From Pseudomonas prosekii (GTDB lineage: Bacteria; Pseudomonadota; Gammaproteobacteria; Pseudomonadales; Pseudomonadaceae), in NCBI RefSeq assembly GCF_900105155.1, contig NZ_LT629762.1, positions 930,001 through 994,000 of the forward strand: a DNA stretch of 64,000 nt, in the 5' to 3' direction. Position 1 is the stretch's first letter. The number at the start of each line of letters is the position of its first letter. Under the pieces are notes generated by a model. The model was not told where the DNA came from, searched no databases, and saw only the letters and a list, made by a program, of their open reading frames with translations. Positions 38,488 through 47,544 of the stretch are shown here, in pieces. Both the position numbers and the translations under genes were made by a program.

Positions 38488-40146
38488 TCAGTGCGAAACC
38501 GCCCCGCTCGCCCCCAACCCAGTCTGCGACCGAACGAATTGCGGGAAGAACAACGCCCGTTCATTCACCCCAGCTGTCGACTTGTCAGTAACCGAGAAAA
38601 ACCAGATCCCGACAAACGCAATCGCCATCGAAAACAGCGCTGGATACTCGTACGGGAAAATTGCCTTTTCGTTATGCAGAATCTGCACCCAAATGGTTGG
38701 CCCGAGCACCATCAAACCAACCGCACTGATCAGCCCCAACCAGCCGCCAATCATCGCGCCACGGGTCGTCAGCTTCTTCCAGTACATCGAAAGCAACAAC
38801 ACCGGGAAGTTACAGCTCGCCGCAATCGAGAACGCCAAGCCAACCATGAACGCAATGTTCTGGCTCTCGAACAAAATCCCCAGGCCAATCGCCAGTACCC
38901 CCAGCGCAACCGTGGTGATCTTCGAAACGCGGATCTCATCCTTATCGTTGGCTTTGCCCTTCTTGATCACACTGGCATACAAGTCATGCGACACCGCCGT
39001 TGCACCGGCCAGCGTCAAACCTGCCACAACCGCCAGAATGGTCGCGAACGCTACCGCCGAAATGAAGCCGAGGAACACACTGCCACCGACCGCATTGGCC
39101 AAGTGCACCGCCGCCATGTTGTTACCGCCCAACAATGCGCCAGCCGCGTCCTTGAACGCAGGATTGGTGCTGACCAACAGGATCGCGCCAAAACCGATGA
39201 TGAACGTAAGAATGTAGAAGTAGCCAATGAAGCCAGTTGCGTACAGCACGCTCTTGCGCGCTTCTTTTGCGTCACTCACGGTGAAGAAGCGCATCAGAAT
39301 GTGCGGCAGGCCAGCGGTACCGAACATCAGCGCCAGACCCAGCGAGAACGCCGAAATCGGGTCTTTCACCAGTCCGCCAGGGCTCATGATCGCCTCGCCT
39401 TTCGGGTGCACCTTGATCGCTTCGGAGAACAGCATGTTGAAGTCGAAGTTGACGTGTTTCATCACCATCAGCGCCATGAACGAGGCACCGGACAGCAGCA
39501 GCACAGCCTTGATGATCTGCACCCAAGTGGTCGCCAACATGCCGCCGAACAGCACGTACATGCACATCAGGATACCGACGAGGATCACCGCGACGTAGTA
39601 GTCGAGGCCGAACAGCAGTTGGATCAGCTTGCCGGCACCGACCATTTGCGCGATCAGGTAGAAAGCCACCACCACCAGCGAACCGCAGGCAGACAAGGTG
39701 CGGATCTGGGTTTGCCCGAGGCGGTAGGACGCCACGTCGGCAAACGTGTATTTGCCCAGGTTACGCAGGCGCTCGGCGATCAGGAACAGAATGATCGGCC
39801 AACCCACGAGGAAGCCGATCGAGTAGATCAAGCCGTCGTAGCCAGAGGTGAACACCAGCGCGGAAATACCCAGGAAAGACGCCGCCGACATGTAGTCGCC
39901 GGCAATCGCCAAGCCGTTCTGGAAACCGGTGATCTTGCCGCCGGCCGCATAGTAGTCGGCCGCCGAGTTGTTGCGCTTGGACGCCCAGTACGTGATGCAC
40001 AGGGTCAAACCGACGAACGCCACGAACATCAGGATCGCGGACACGTTCAGCGGTTGTTTGTGCACTTCGCCGGTCAGCGCTTCAGCCGCCCAAACGCCCG
40101 GTGCGAACGCTGCAATGCTCAATAGAGCGATTAGACCCCGGATCAT
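38488..40146 (-). CDS. actP: Cation/acetate symporter ActP
   Basis: A 552-residue sodium:solute symporter with a cleavable-looking N-terminus followed by 13 helices. Typical blocks: [41 protein letters not shown] and [22 protein letters not shown]. It takes up acetate and other short monocarboxylates. Its ATG overlaps the yjcH stop by 4 nt. Confidence 0.96.
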   Translation of the reverse strand: MIRGLIALLSIAAFAPGVWAAEALTGEVHKQPLNVSAILMFVAFVGLTLCITYWASKRNNSAADYYAAGGKITGFQNGLAIAGDYMSAASFLGISALVFTSGYDGLIYSIGFLVGWPIILFLIAERLRNLGKYTFADVASYRLGQTQIRTLSACGSLVVVAFYLIAQMVGAGKLIQLLFGLDYYVAVILVGILMCMYVLFGGMLATTWVQIIKAVLLLSGASFMALMVMKHVNFDFNMLFSEAIKVHPKGEAIMSPGGLVKDPISAFSLGLALMFGTAGLPHILMRFFTVSDAKEARKSVLYATGFIGYFYILTFIIGFGAILLVSTNPAFKDAAGALLGGNNMAAVHLANAVGGSVFLGFISAVAFATILAVVAGLTLAGATAVSHDLYASVIKKGKANDKDEIRVSKITTVALGVLAIGLGILFESQNIAFMVGLAFSIAASCNFPVLLLSMYWKKLTTRGAMIGGWLGLISAVGLMVLGPTIWVQILHNEKAIFPYEYPALFSMAIAFVGIWFFSVTDKSTAGVNERALFFPQFVRSQTGLGASGAVSH

Positions 40147-40454
40147 TGCTGAGCCTCCTTGAGAATCGCATTGTTCAGGTCGTCAAATTCGCCATTGGCG
40201 CGTTTTACGTAGATTCCGGTCAGGACAAACGCTGACAGGATCAACCCGACACCAATCGGTATCCCCCAGGTAATAGAAGACTCGGGGCTGATCTTCGCGC
40301 CCAGCACATGCGGGCCGTAAGCGATCAGAAGGATGAAGCCGGAGTAAAGCCCAAGCATGATCGCCGATAGAATCCAGGCGAACTTTTCTCGCTTACCAAC
40401 CAGCTCCTTGAAGCGCGGGCTGTTTTGAATCGAGAGGTAAATGCTGTCGTTCAT
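40143..40454 (-). CDS. yjcH: DUF485 membrane protein YjcH, partner of ActP
   Basis: A 103-residue protein with two transmembrane helices ([21 protein letters not shown] and [21 protein letters not shown]), the usual DUF485 layout. Consistently encoded upstream of acetate or solute symporters. Between its GGA ribosome site and the ATG the leader reads AAAAACAA, a candidate Hfq/Crc recognition motif. Confidence 0.95.
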   Translation of the reverse strand: MNDSIYLSIQNSPRFKELVGKREKFAWILSAIMLGLYSGFILLIAYGPHVLGAKISPESSITWGIPIGVGLILSAFVLTGIYVKRANGEFDDLNNAILKEAQQ

Positions 40455-40595
40455 TGTTTTTATCCTCGCAGCACAGATTATTGTTAGAACGTAGCCACTT
40501 TATGCGGCTGCGGGACGGCTTCCAGACGACCTTAGTATTAGAACGACATGACAGAATTGCCATTTTCCAGAACTAAATAATTAGCTTGCTTTGTA

Positions 40596-40666
40596 CCTGT
40601 GCGAGCAAGGCTTGCCCGCGATGGCGATTGCGAGAACGCCATCGCGGTCAAGCCGTGCTCCTACAG
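40596..40666. repeat. REP pair of the GCAAGGCTTGCCCGCGA type
   Basis: CGAGCAAGGCTTGCCCGCGA at 40602-40621 and an imperfect inverted copy (CGCGGTCAAGCCGTGCTCCT, 40643-40662) in the yjcH-betX spacer. Confidence 0.82.
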
Positions 40667-40673
40667 AAATGCA

Positions 40674-40706
40674 AAAGGCCCCTTGGCAGTTTTGCCAAAG
40701 GGCCTT
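40674..40706 (-). terminator. Rho-independent terminator of the betaine-binding protein gene
   Basis: AAGGCCCCTTGGCA pairs with TGCCAAAGGGCCTT with one mismatch, loop GTTT, followed by TTTTGC on the transcript; about 30 bp after the stop. Confidence 0.88.
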
Positions 40707-40737
40707 GAGAAGTACGGGCTAGACACTTCTAGCTAGA

Positions 40738-41589
40738 TCACTTGATCCAGTCGGCAACACGTTCCGGGTGTTTTGCCACCCAGGCCTTGGCCGCCGCGTC
40801 AGGCTTGGCGCCGTCCTGGATCGCCAGCATGACTTCGCCGATTTCGTCCTTCGACGCCCACTGGAAGTTTTTCAGGAATTTCGCCACTTCCGGCGCCTTG
40901 GTCGCCAAATCCTTGCTGCCAATGTTGTTCACGGTTTCCGCCGCGCCGTATACGCCTTTCGGATCGTCGAGGAAACGCAGTTTCCACTTGGCAAACATCC
41001 AGTGCGGCACCCAACCGGTGACGGCGATGGATTCGTTTTTCTTCTCGGCACGGGTCAGCTCGGCAATCATGCCGGCGCCGGAACTGGCTTTGAGCGTGTA
41101 GTTGCTCAGGCCGTAGTCCTTGATCGCCTGATCGGTCTTGAGCATCACGCCCGACCCGGCGTCGATGCCGACGATGCGATTTTTGAAGGTGTCATCGGTT
41201 TTCAGATCGTCGATGGACTTGGCTTTGACGTACTCCGGCACGATCAGGCCGATTTTTGCATCCTTGAAGTTCGGGCCGTAATCGACGACCTGATCCTTGT
41301 TCTTGGTCCAGTATTCGCCGTGGGTCACGGGCAGCCACGCCGAGAGCATGGCGTCGAGTTTGCCGGTCGCCACGCCTTGCCACATGATCCCGGTGGCGAC
41401 GGCTTGCAGCTTCACGTCATAACCGAGTTTCTGCTTGATCACTTCCGCGGCCACGTGGGTGGTCGCGACGCTGTCGGACCAGCCGTCAACGTAACCGATG
41501 CTCAGGGTCTTGGTCTCGGCATTGGCGAATGTGGAGCCAATCGCAAGCACCAGTGCGGCACTCGCGCCTAAAAGTCGTCGCATCTTCAT
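40738..41589 (-). CDS. betX: Glycine betaine-type ABC transporter substrate-binding protein (orphan)
   Basis: A 283-residue periplasmic OpuAC-fold protein with a signal peptide cleaved after TFANA (residue 24). Ligand-box aromatics are seen in SIGYVDGWSDSVATTHVA, WLPVTHGEYW and GWVPHWMFAKWKLRFLDDP. No permease or ATPase gene is adjacent, so it probably feeds a transporter encoded elsewhere, as known for the Cbc system of pseudomonads. Its position beside yjcH-actP matches BetX of P. aeruginosa; the symbol rests on that synteny, and choline or carnitine binding cannot be excluded. GGGGAAG precedes ATG 41589. Confidence 0.85.
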   Translation of the reverse strand: MKMRRLLGASAALVLAIGSTFANAETKTLSIGYVDGWSDSVATTHVAAEVIKQKLGYDVKLQAVATGIMWQGVATGKLDAMLSAWLPVTHGEYWTKNKDQVVDYGPNFKDAKIGLIVPEYVKAKSIDDLKTDDTFKNRIVGIDAGSGVMLKTDQAIKDYGLSNYTLKASSGAGMIAELTRAEKKNESIAVTGWVPHWMFAKWKLRFLDDPKGVYGAAETVNNIGSKDLATKAPEVAKFLKNFQWASKDEIGEVMLAIQDGAKPDAAAKAWVAKHPERVADWIK

Positions 41590-41930
41590 CGTTACTTCCC
41601 CGAAAGTGCTGCGCCCGACGGATGCCGAGCGGCGTCAACGTATTGTTATGGTGCACAGCGCCCCCACTTCACCTGAACGCAACTGCGCGCGCATCGGCGC
41701 GATTGATCAAGGAGAACACTGACGCCTCGATAATCAACCTGACGCCATCCGCGACCTGCTCTGCCAGCGACCTCAAGGCATCGAGAAACGACATCAGAAG
41801 GCCATTAATCGCGACCAGCGCAAACACCCTCACCGATCCGCCCGAACTTTGCATGTCAAAATCATGCAAGGCCCCAAGCGCGCGGCAAATACAGGTAACA
41901 TGCGCGGCTTTGCTCCCAGACGGCCAGACC
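41590..41930. promoter_or_regulatory. 341-bp divergent region betX-GH17 with an operator-like palindrome
   Basis: The main feature is TTGCATG (41849-41855) and CATGCAA (41863-41869), a perfect 7-bp inverted repeat with a 7-nt spacer, 61 bp before the GH17 start. No convincing gene is present; a short rightward frame in this stretch is out of register with codon bias. Promoter boxes are not obvious. Confidence 0.55.
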
Positions 41931-43484
41931 ATGCCCGCGACTTCACGCTTTCCTTTTTTTGCCTATCTATTCGCTTGCCTGCTGGGGCTGTTTGCCCTCG
42001 GCGGCTTCTGGTACGGCCTCGGCAAACCGGTGATTCTGCCGGACGCGGCCAGCGCCACGCACAAGTTGCAATGCGCCTCGTACACGCCATTCGACAAAGA
42101 CCAGTCGCCGTTCGATCAGCCGTTCAAATTGCGCCCCGAGCGCATGGACGCCGACCTCGCGCTGCTGGCCACACGCTTTGAATGCATCCGCACGTATTCC
42201 ATGACCGGCCTCGAAGCCCTGCCCGACCTGGCGCGCAAGCACGGTTTGAAGCTGATGATCGGCGCCTGGGTCAACAACAACCCGGTCGACACCGCCAAGG
42301 AAGTCGACCTGCTGATTGCCTCGGCCAACGCCAACCCGGACGTCGTAACCTCGGTGATCGTCGGCAACGAAGCCTTGCTTCGCAAAGAAGTCACCGGCGC
42401 GCAATTGGCCAAACTGATCAACAAGGTCAAGAGCGCGATCAAGCAACCCGTTACCTATGCCGACGTCTGGGAATTCTGGTTGAAGCACCCGGAAGTCGCG
42501 CCAGCGGTGGATTTCCTGACCATCCATTTGCTGCCTTACTGGGAAGATGATCCGTCGAACATCGACGCCGCCCTGCAACACGTCGCTGAAGTGCGCCAGG
42601 TGTTCGGCAACAAGTTCGCACCCAAAGACGTGATGATCGGCGAAACCGGCTGGCCGAGCGAAGGCCGCCAGCGTGAAACCGCGCTGCCGAGCCGGGTCAA
42701 CGAGGCCAAGTTCATCCGTGGTTTTGTAGCGATGGCCGAAGAGCAGAATTGGCATTACAACCTGATCGAAGCGTTTGACCAGCCATGGAAACGCGCCAGT
42801 GAAGGTGCCGTCGGCGGTTATTGGGGTTTGTACGATGCCGATCGTCAGGACAAAGGTGTGCTGGCCGGCCCGGTGTCGAACGTGCCGTACTGGTCGCAAT
42901 GGCTGGCGGTGGGCGCGCTGATCTTCCTCGGCACCTTGCTGCTGGGCGGCCGGGTTCGCAGCACTCGCGCGGCGTTGGTGTTGCCGCTGCTGGGCGCACT
43001 GGCGGCTTGCTCGATTGGCGCCTGGGGCGATCTGGCGCGAGTCACCACACGCTTTGCCAGCGAATGGTTGTGGGTGGGCTTGCTGACCGCGCTGAATCTG
43101 CTGGTGCTGGCGCATGCCGCACTGACCTTGAGCGCCCGCACCGGTTGGCGCGCCAAGGCCTTTGCTGTGCTGGAACGCTGGGCGGGCTGGCTGGTCGCCG
43201 CGGCCGGGTTTGCGGCGGCGGTGATGATGTTGGAATTGGTTTTCGATCCGCGTTATCGCAGCTTTCCGAGCGTCGCGTTCATCCTGCCGGCGCTGGTGTA
43301 CCTGTGCCGTCCAGTGAGTGTGCCGCGTCGGGAAATTGCCTTGCTGACCTTCATCATCGGCGCCGGCATTGCGCCGCAGCTGTTTCGTGAAGGTTTGCAG
43401 AACCAGCAGGCCTGGGGTTGGGCGCTGTTGAGCGTGTTGATGGTTGCAGCGTTGTGGCGGTGTTTGCGGGTTCGCAAGGGCTGA
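41931..43484 (+). CDS. Membrane-anchored GH17 family beta-1,3-glucan hydrolase/glucosyltransferase
   Basis: A 517-residue protein. An N-terminal helix (about 8-30) leads to a periplasmic GH17 TIM barrel (about 45-310) with the acid/base Glu in VIVGNEALL (E147) and the nucleophile in GETGWPSEG (E238). The C-terminal third has six or more helices. Start ATG 41931; an in-frame extension upstream lacks homology. Related proteins pair a GH17 domain with glycosyltransferases making beta-1,3 or cyclic glucans; here the GT2 part is missing, so it may trim or transfer glucan made by another enzyme. Confidence 0.85.
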   Translation: MPATSRFPFFAYLFACLLGLFALGGFWYGLGKPVILPDAASATHKLQCASYTPFDKDQSPFDQPFKLRPERMDADLALLATRFECIRTYSMTGLEALPDLARKHGLKLMIGAWVNNNPVDTAKEVDLLIASANANPDVVTSVIVGNEALLRKEVTGAQLAKLINKVKSAIKQPVTYADVWEFWLKHPEVAPAVDFLTIHLLPYWEDDPSNIDAALQHVAEVRQVFGNKFAPKDVMIGETGWPSEGRQRETALPSRVNEAKFIRGFVAMAEEQNWHYNLIEAFDQPWKRASEGAVGGYWGLYDADRQDKGVLAGPVSNVPYWSQWLAVGALIFLGTLLLGGRVRSTRAALVLPLLGALAACSIGAWGDLARVTTRFASEWLWVGLLTALNLLVLAHAALTLSARTGWRAKAFAVLERWAGWLVAAAGFAAAVMMLELVFDPRYRSFPSVAFILPALVYLCRPVSVPRREIALLTFIIGAGIAPQLFREGLQNQQAWGWALLSVLMVAALWRCLRVRKG

Positions 43485-43504
43485 TCTTCGGAGCCTTTAC
43501 GGGC

Positions 43505-43600
43505 CTCATCGCGGGCAAGCCTTGCTCCTACGGATTTGTGTCGTTCACATCATTTGTGTACGACGCAACCCTGTAGGAGCAAGGCTTGCCCGCGATGCGA
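43505..43600. repeat. REPIN of the GCGGGCAAGCC type
   Basis: ATCGCGGGCAAGCCTTGCTC and its inverted copy GAGCAAGGCTTGCCCGCGAT around a spacer of about 45 bp, between convergent genes. Confidence 0.9.
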
Positions 43601-43604
43601 TCTG

Positions 43605-43973
43605 TCAAACGCTGCGGCTTTCCCGGACCAAGCGCAACGCCGCAATCACTACCGCAAACACCGCTAACGTCGTGTTGTACAACGCCAACGCCGGGAACCC
43701 CAGCACCAGCGCCAACACTGCCAGCCACCAACCGGCGCGGCCCGGCACGACAAAACCGATCAGCGCTGCGGCCAACGCGCCCCAGCCCAACACCTTGAAG
43801 TGAATCATCAGACCCAGGTTCGAGCGCACCTGGCATTCCCAGCGGCTCGCCTCGTCCACGCAGAGGCCGACCCATTGCGCGTCCTCCATGAAGCCATAAC
43901 GCGCGCCATAACTGGCGGCCAGCCACAAGGGCAGCAAAACAAGCAGCAGAATCACGGGCAGACGGCGAGACAT
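43605..43973 (-). CDS. Small membrane protein, conserved hypothetical
   Basis: A 122-residue protein with four predicted helices: a signal-anchor (VILLLVLLPLWLAASYGARYG), a loop with paired cysteines (GLCVDEASRWECQVRS), then three hydrophobic segments. The two Cys in the first extracytoplasmic loop could form a disulfide. ATG 43971-43973 is chosen from GGAG 6 nt upstream. Family not recognised; function unknown. Confidence 0.8.
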   Translation of the reverse strand: MSRRLPVILLLVLLPLWLAASYGARYGFMEDAQWVGLCVDEASRWECQVRSNLGLMIHFKVLGWGALAAALIGFVVPGRAGWWLAVLALVLGFPALALYNTTLAVFAVVIAALRLVRESRSV

Positions 43974-44198
43974 GGAGCACTCCAATAAGCGAAAACGGCG
44001 GCCAGCTTAATCTCCCGCCAGCCTTGTGCAAGCCTTAACAACAGTTAACTGGGCAAGCAATCGCTGCAAAGTGTATCGTCCCGCTACTATTACTCCGAAT
44101 TCAGCCCTGATTGGTGCCGCTCCATGGCACTTTGGCGCAAACCCCGTGGTCATAGCCTGCGAACTTCATTCGGCACCTTTCCTCTAAGGGATTTAGTC

Positions 44199-45497
44199 AT
44201 GCTCCGTTCCTTGCGCTTCGCCGCCCTGTTTGGCGGCCTTATTTTGAGTGCGTCCGCACTGGCGGTCGACATCGACGCCGCCAGCTATGGCTTCCCCTTG
44301 ACGAATCCGTTCGAGGCGACGATTGCCACCACACCACCGGACTTGCGCCCGGAGTTGCCGGCCAACGAAGACATCAATCAGGAAGACCGTAGTGTGCGGT
44401 TGCGCCCTGAACGTGAGTTCAGCCTGCCGGATAACTTCTGGCCGGTAAAAAAGCTCACCTATCGCATCGCCACCCAGGATCACGCGGCACCGCTGATTTT
44501 TCTGATCGCCGGTACCGGCGCGCGTTATGACAGCAGCCTCAACGAATACCTGAAGAAGCTTTATTACAAAGCCGGTTACCACGTGGTGCAGCTGTCGTCG
44601 CCGACCAGTTTCGACTTCATCAGCGCTGCGTCACGCTTCGCCACGCCGGGCATTACCAAGGAAGACGCCGAGGACATGTACCGGGTGATGCAGGCCGTTC
44701 GGGCGCAAAACCCGAAAACGCCGGTCACCGAGTACTACCTCACCGGTTACAGCCTGGGTGCGCTGGATGCCGCGTTCGTCGCGCATCTGGACGAAACCCG
44801 TCGCAGCTTCAACTTCAAGAAAGTCTTGCTGTTGAATCCGCCGGTGAACCTCTACACCTCGATCACCAACCTGGACAAACTGGTCCAGACCGAGGTTAAA
44901 GGCATCAACAACAGCACCACGTTCTACGAATTGGTGCTGAACAAGCTGACCCGCTACTTCCAGCAAAAAGGCTACATCGACCTCAACGATGCGCTGCTGT
45001 ATGACTTCCAACAGTCCAAGCAGCACCTGAGCAACGAACAGATGGCCATGCTGATCGGCACCTCGTTCCGTTTCTCGGCCGCCGACATTGCCTTTACCTC
45101 CGACCTGATCAACCGTCGCGGTCTGATCACGCCGCCGAAATACCCGATCACCGAAGGCACCAGCCTCACGCCGTTCCTCAAGCGTGCGCTGCAATGCGAT
45201 TTCGACTGCTACATCACCGAACAAGTGATCCCGATGTGGCGCGCCCGCACCGACGGCGGCAGCCTGCTGCAACTGATCGATCAGGTGAGCTTGTATGCGC
45301 TGACGGATTACCTGCGCGACAGTCCGAAAATCTCGGTCATGCACAACGCTGACGACGTGATTCTCGGCCCAGGCGACCTCGGTTTCCTGCGCAAGACATT
45401 CGGTGACCGCTTGACCGTTTACCCATTGGGCGGCCATTGCGGCAACCTTAACTATCGCGTCAACAGCGACGCCATGCTGGAGTTCTTCCGTGGCTAA
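44199..45497 (+). CDS. Secreted alpha/beta-hydrolase-like protein coupled to mlaA
   Basis: A 432-residue protein with a Sec signal (cleavage after SASALA, about residue 22). The alpha/beta-hydrolase core shows APLIFLIAGTGARYDS (oxyanion-type loop), the nucleophile elbow GYSLGA (Ser 185) and late ISVMHNADDV and PLGGHCGNL, giving plausible Asp and His. Homologues are sometimes labelled serine/threonine kinase; nothing kinase-like is visible. CTAAGGG precedes ATG 44199. The last 8 nt overlap mlaA, so the two proteins are probably made together and a lipid or phospholipid substrate is plausible. Confidence 0.85.
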   Translation: MLRSLRFAALFGGLILSASALAVDIDAASYGFPLTNPFEATIATTPPDLRPELPANEDINQEDRSVRLRPEREFSLPDNFWPVKKLTYRIATQDHAAPLIFLIAGTGARYDSSLNEYLKKLYYKAGYHVVQLSSPTSFDFISAASRFATPGITKEDAEDMYRVMQAVRAQNPKTPVTEYYLTGYSLGALDAAFVAHLDETRRSFNFKKVLLLNPPVNLYTSITNLDKLVQTEVKGINNSTTFYELVLNKLTRYFQQKGYIDLNDALLYDFQQSKQHLSNEQMAMLIGTSFRFSAADIAFTSDLINRRGLITPPKYPITEGTSLTPFLKRALQCDFDCYITEQVIPMWRARTDGGSLLQLIDQVSLYALTDYLRDSPKISVMHNADDVILGPGDLGFLRKTFGDRLTVYPLGGHCGNLNYRVNSDAMLEFFRG

Positions 45498-46278
45498 ATA
45501 TCTCCTGCTTATCGCAGCGTTACTCTGTGCAGGCGTCGCCAATGCCGACAACAGCAAAGCCAACGCACCCGTGGTGATCGACGGTGACGGCTTCAAGGAA
45601 CCGCTGAGCAAACTCAAGTTCAACCCGGGCCTGGACCAACGCGAATTCGAGCGTTCGACGCTCAACGCGCTGAACGTCTACGACCCGCTGGAAGAGTGGA
45701 ACCGTCGGGTTTACCACTTCAACTACCGTTTCGATGAATGGGTGTTCCTGCCCGTGGTCGATGGCTATCGCTACATCACCCCAAGCTTCCTGCGCACCGG
45801 CGTGAGCAACTTCTTCAACAACCTCGGCGACGTGCCGAACCTGCTTAACAGCATGTTGCAGTTGAAGGGCCATCGCTCGCTGGAAACCACCGCGCGGCTG
45901 CTGCTCAACACCACGATCGGCGTCGCCGGCCTGTGGGACCCGGCGACCGCCATGGGCCTGCCGCGCCAGAGCGAAGACTTCGGCCAGACGCTGGGCTTCT
46001 ACGGCGTGCCGGGTGGCGCCTACTTCGTGCTGCCGATCCTCGGCCCATCGAACCTGCGTGACACCGCAGGCCTGGTGGTCGACTACAGCGGCGAGGCGGC
46101 GGTCAACTTCTTGAACGTCTCTGAAGTCAGCTCCAACCATCCGGAAATCTGGGCTTTGCGCGCGGTCGACAAGCGCCACCAGAACAGCTTCCGCTACGGC
46201 CAGCTCAACTCGCCGTTCGAGTACGAGAAGGTGCGTTACGTCTACACCGAGTCGCGCAAGTTGCAGATCGCCGAGTAA
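45490..46278 (+). CDS. mlaA: MlaA/VacJ family phospholipid-removal protein
   Basis: A 262-residue MlaA-like protein. Core signature DPLEEWNRRVYHFNYRFDEWVFLPVVDGYRYI, then NFFNNLGDVPNLLNSMLQLK and the Gly/Pro-rich RQSEDFGQTLGFYGVPGGAYFVLPILGPSNLRDT. MlaA extracts outer-leaflet phospholipid from the outer membrane for return by MlaC. The GTG start at 45490 overlaps the hydrolase gene. The signal peptide LLLIAALLCAGVANA has a Cys but no proper lipobox (Leu at -1), so cleavage after ANA as a soluble periplasmic form seems likelier than lipidation. Confidence 0.9.
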   Translation: MAKYLLLIAALLCAGVANADNSKANAPVVIDGDGFKEPLSKLKFNPGLDQREFERSTLNALNVYDPLEEWNRRVYHFNYRFDEWVFLPVVDGYRYITPSFLRTGVSNFFNNLGDVPNLLNSMLQLKGHRSLETTARLLLNTTIGVAGLWDPATAMGLPRQSEDFGQTLGFYGVPGGAYFVLPILGPSNLRDTAGLVVDYSGEAAVNFLNVSEVSSNHPEIWALRAVDKRHQNSFRYGQLNSPFEYEKVRYVYTESRKLQIAE

Positions 46279-46304
46279 CCCTGGCATTACATAATCTGCG
46301 GGCA

Positions 46305-46347
46305 ACAAAAAAGGCCATTCGATGCGAGTCGAATGGCCTTTTTTTGC
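46305..46347 (+). terminator. Rho-independent terminator of mlaA
   Basis: AAAGGCCATTCGA pairs with TCGAATGGCCTTT around a short loop, then a T-run. Confidence 0.92.
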
Positions 46348-46371
46348 GCGGTGGATCCTACACCCGAAATC

Positions 46372-46464
46372 CCCTGTGGGAGCGAGCTTGCTCGCGATGA
46401 GGGCATAACATTCAACATATACGCTGACTGTTACACCGCCATCGCGAGCAAGCTCGCTCCCACC
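46372..46464. repeat. REPIN (inverted REP pair)
   Basis: GGGAGCGAGCTTGCTCGCGA and its inverse, with a spacer holding ACATTCAACATATACGCTG. It lies between the mlaA terminator and the convergent DUF808 gene. Confidence 0.92.
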
Positions 46465-46480
46465 ATGATCAGCGTCGGCT

Positions 46481-47392
46481 TCAGCCTTTGACTGATTTCC
46501 AGAGTTTGCCCACCAGCATCACAACCGCCAATACCGCCGCGCCGGCAACAATGCCCGCCACCGCGTTGAGCAACGTCGGCACGATAAACGCTGCCCCGCC
46601 GGCGCTGGCGCTGACGCCTTCGATCCAGTGATGCACTACCGGTAAGCCGTGGGTGAGAATCCCGCCGCCGACCAGAAACATCGCGGCAGTGCCGATCACC
46701 GACAGGCTTTTCATCATGTACGGCGCCGCACGCAGAATCGCGCCGCCGATGCTTTTGGCCACTTGACCCGGCTTCTGCGTCAACCACAGGCCCAAGTCAT
46801 CGAGTTTGACGATGCCCGCCACCAAGCCGTAAACGCCGATGGTCATGACAATGGCGATACCCGACAGCACGATCACTTGCTGGGTCAGCGACGCGTCTGC
46901 CACGGTGCCGAGGGTGATGGCGATGATTTCCGCGGAGAGAATGAAGTCGGTGCGGATCGCGCCTTTGATCTTGCCCTTTTCGAACGCCACCAGATCGGTC
47001 GCCGGGTCAGCCACTGCTTCGACCAGTTGCGCGTGCTCAGCCTTAGCTTCTTCTTTGTGCAGGAACTTGTGCGCGAGTTTCTCGAAACCTTCGAAGCACA
47101 GGTAAGCGCCGCCGACCATCAACAGCGGCGTCACCAGCCATGGAATGAACGCGCTGATGGCCAGCGCCGAAGGCACCAGGATCAGCTTGTTGAGGAACGA
47201 GCCCTTGGCTACCGCCCACACCACCGGGATTTCCCGCTCGGCGCGCACGCCACTGACTTGCTGGGCGTTGAGCGCCAGGTCGTCGCCGAGCACGCCAGCG
47301 GTCTTCTTCGCGGCCATTTTGGTCATCAACGCTACATCGTCGAGTACCGCGGCGATGTCGTCGATCAGCAACAGCAAACTGCTTCCTGCCAT
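46481..47392 (-). CDS. DUF808 family membrane protein (YedI-like)
   Basis: A 303-residue membrane protein. N-terminal [44 protein letters not shown] contains the repeated DD pairs characteristic of DUF808, followed by about six helices and a soluble loop [19 protein letters not shown]. Function unknown. Divergent from the tetR-like gene with a 152-bp gap in which no clear operator was seen. Confidence 0.9.
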   Translation of the reverse strand: MAGSSLLLLIDDIAAVLDDVALMTKMAAKKTAGVLGDDLALNAQQVSGVRAEREIPVVWAVAKGSFLNKLILVPSALAISAFIPWLVTPLLMVGGAYLCFEGFEKLAHKFLHKEEAKAEHAQLVEAVADPATDLVAFEKGKIKGAIRTDFILSAEIIAITLGTVADASLTQQVIVLSGIAIVMTIGVYGLVAGIVKLDDLGLWLTQKPGQVAKSIGGAILRAAPYMMKSLSVIGTAAMFLVGGGILTHGLPVVHHWIEGVSASAGGAAFIVPTLLNAVAGIVAGAAVLAVVMLVGKLWKSVKG

Positions 47393-47544
47393 GAATCAGG
47401 TTTCCTTCAAATGTGGAATGCCGCGCAGCATAGCGCGAGCCGGCGCACCGTGGGGCATTCTTGAGCGCTGCGCGAGCCCGGTGCTACCATGCGCAACCGC
47501 CAGAACAGGCAAGGAACTCCCTGGTTCAAGGAACTAACTGGTTT

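Noticed and set aside
41529..41930. N-terminal extension of the GH17 protein by about 134 codons
   Set aside because: It shows no homology, lacks a hydrophobic start, and would run through the intergenic palindrome; ATG 41931 begins just before the first transmembrane helix.
44199..45497. Serine/threonine protein kinase annotation for the gene before mlaA
   Set aside because: There is no glycine-rich loop, HRD or DFG motif; the protein has a signal peptide and a GYSLGA hydrolase elbow.
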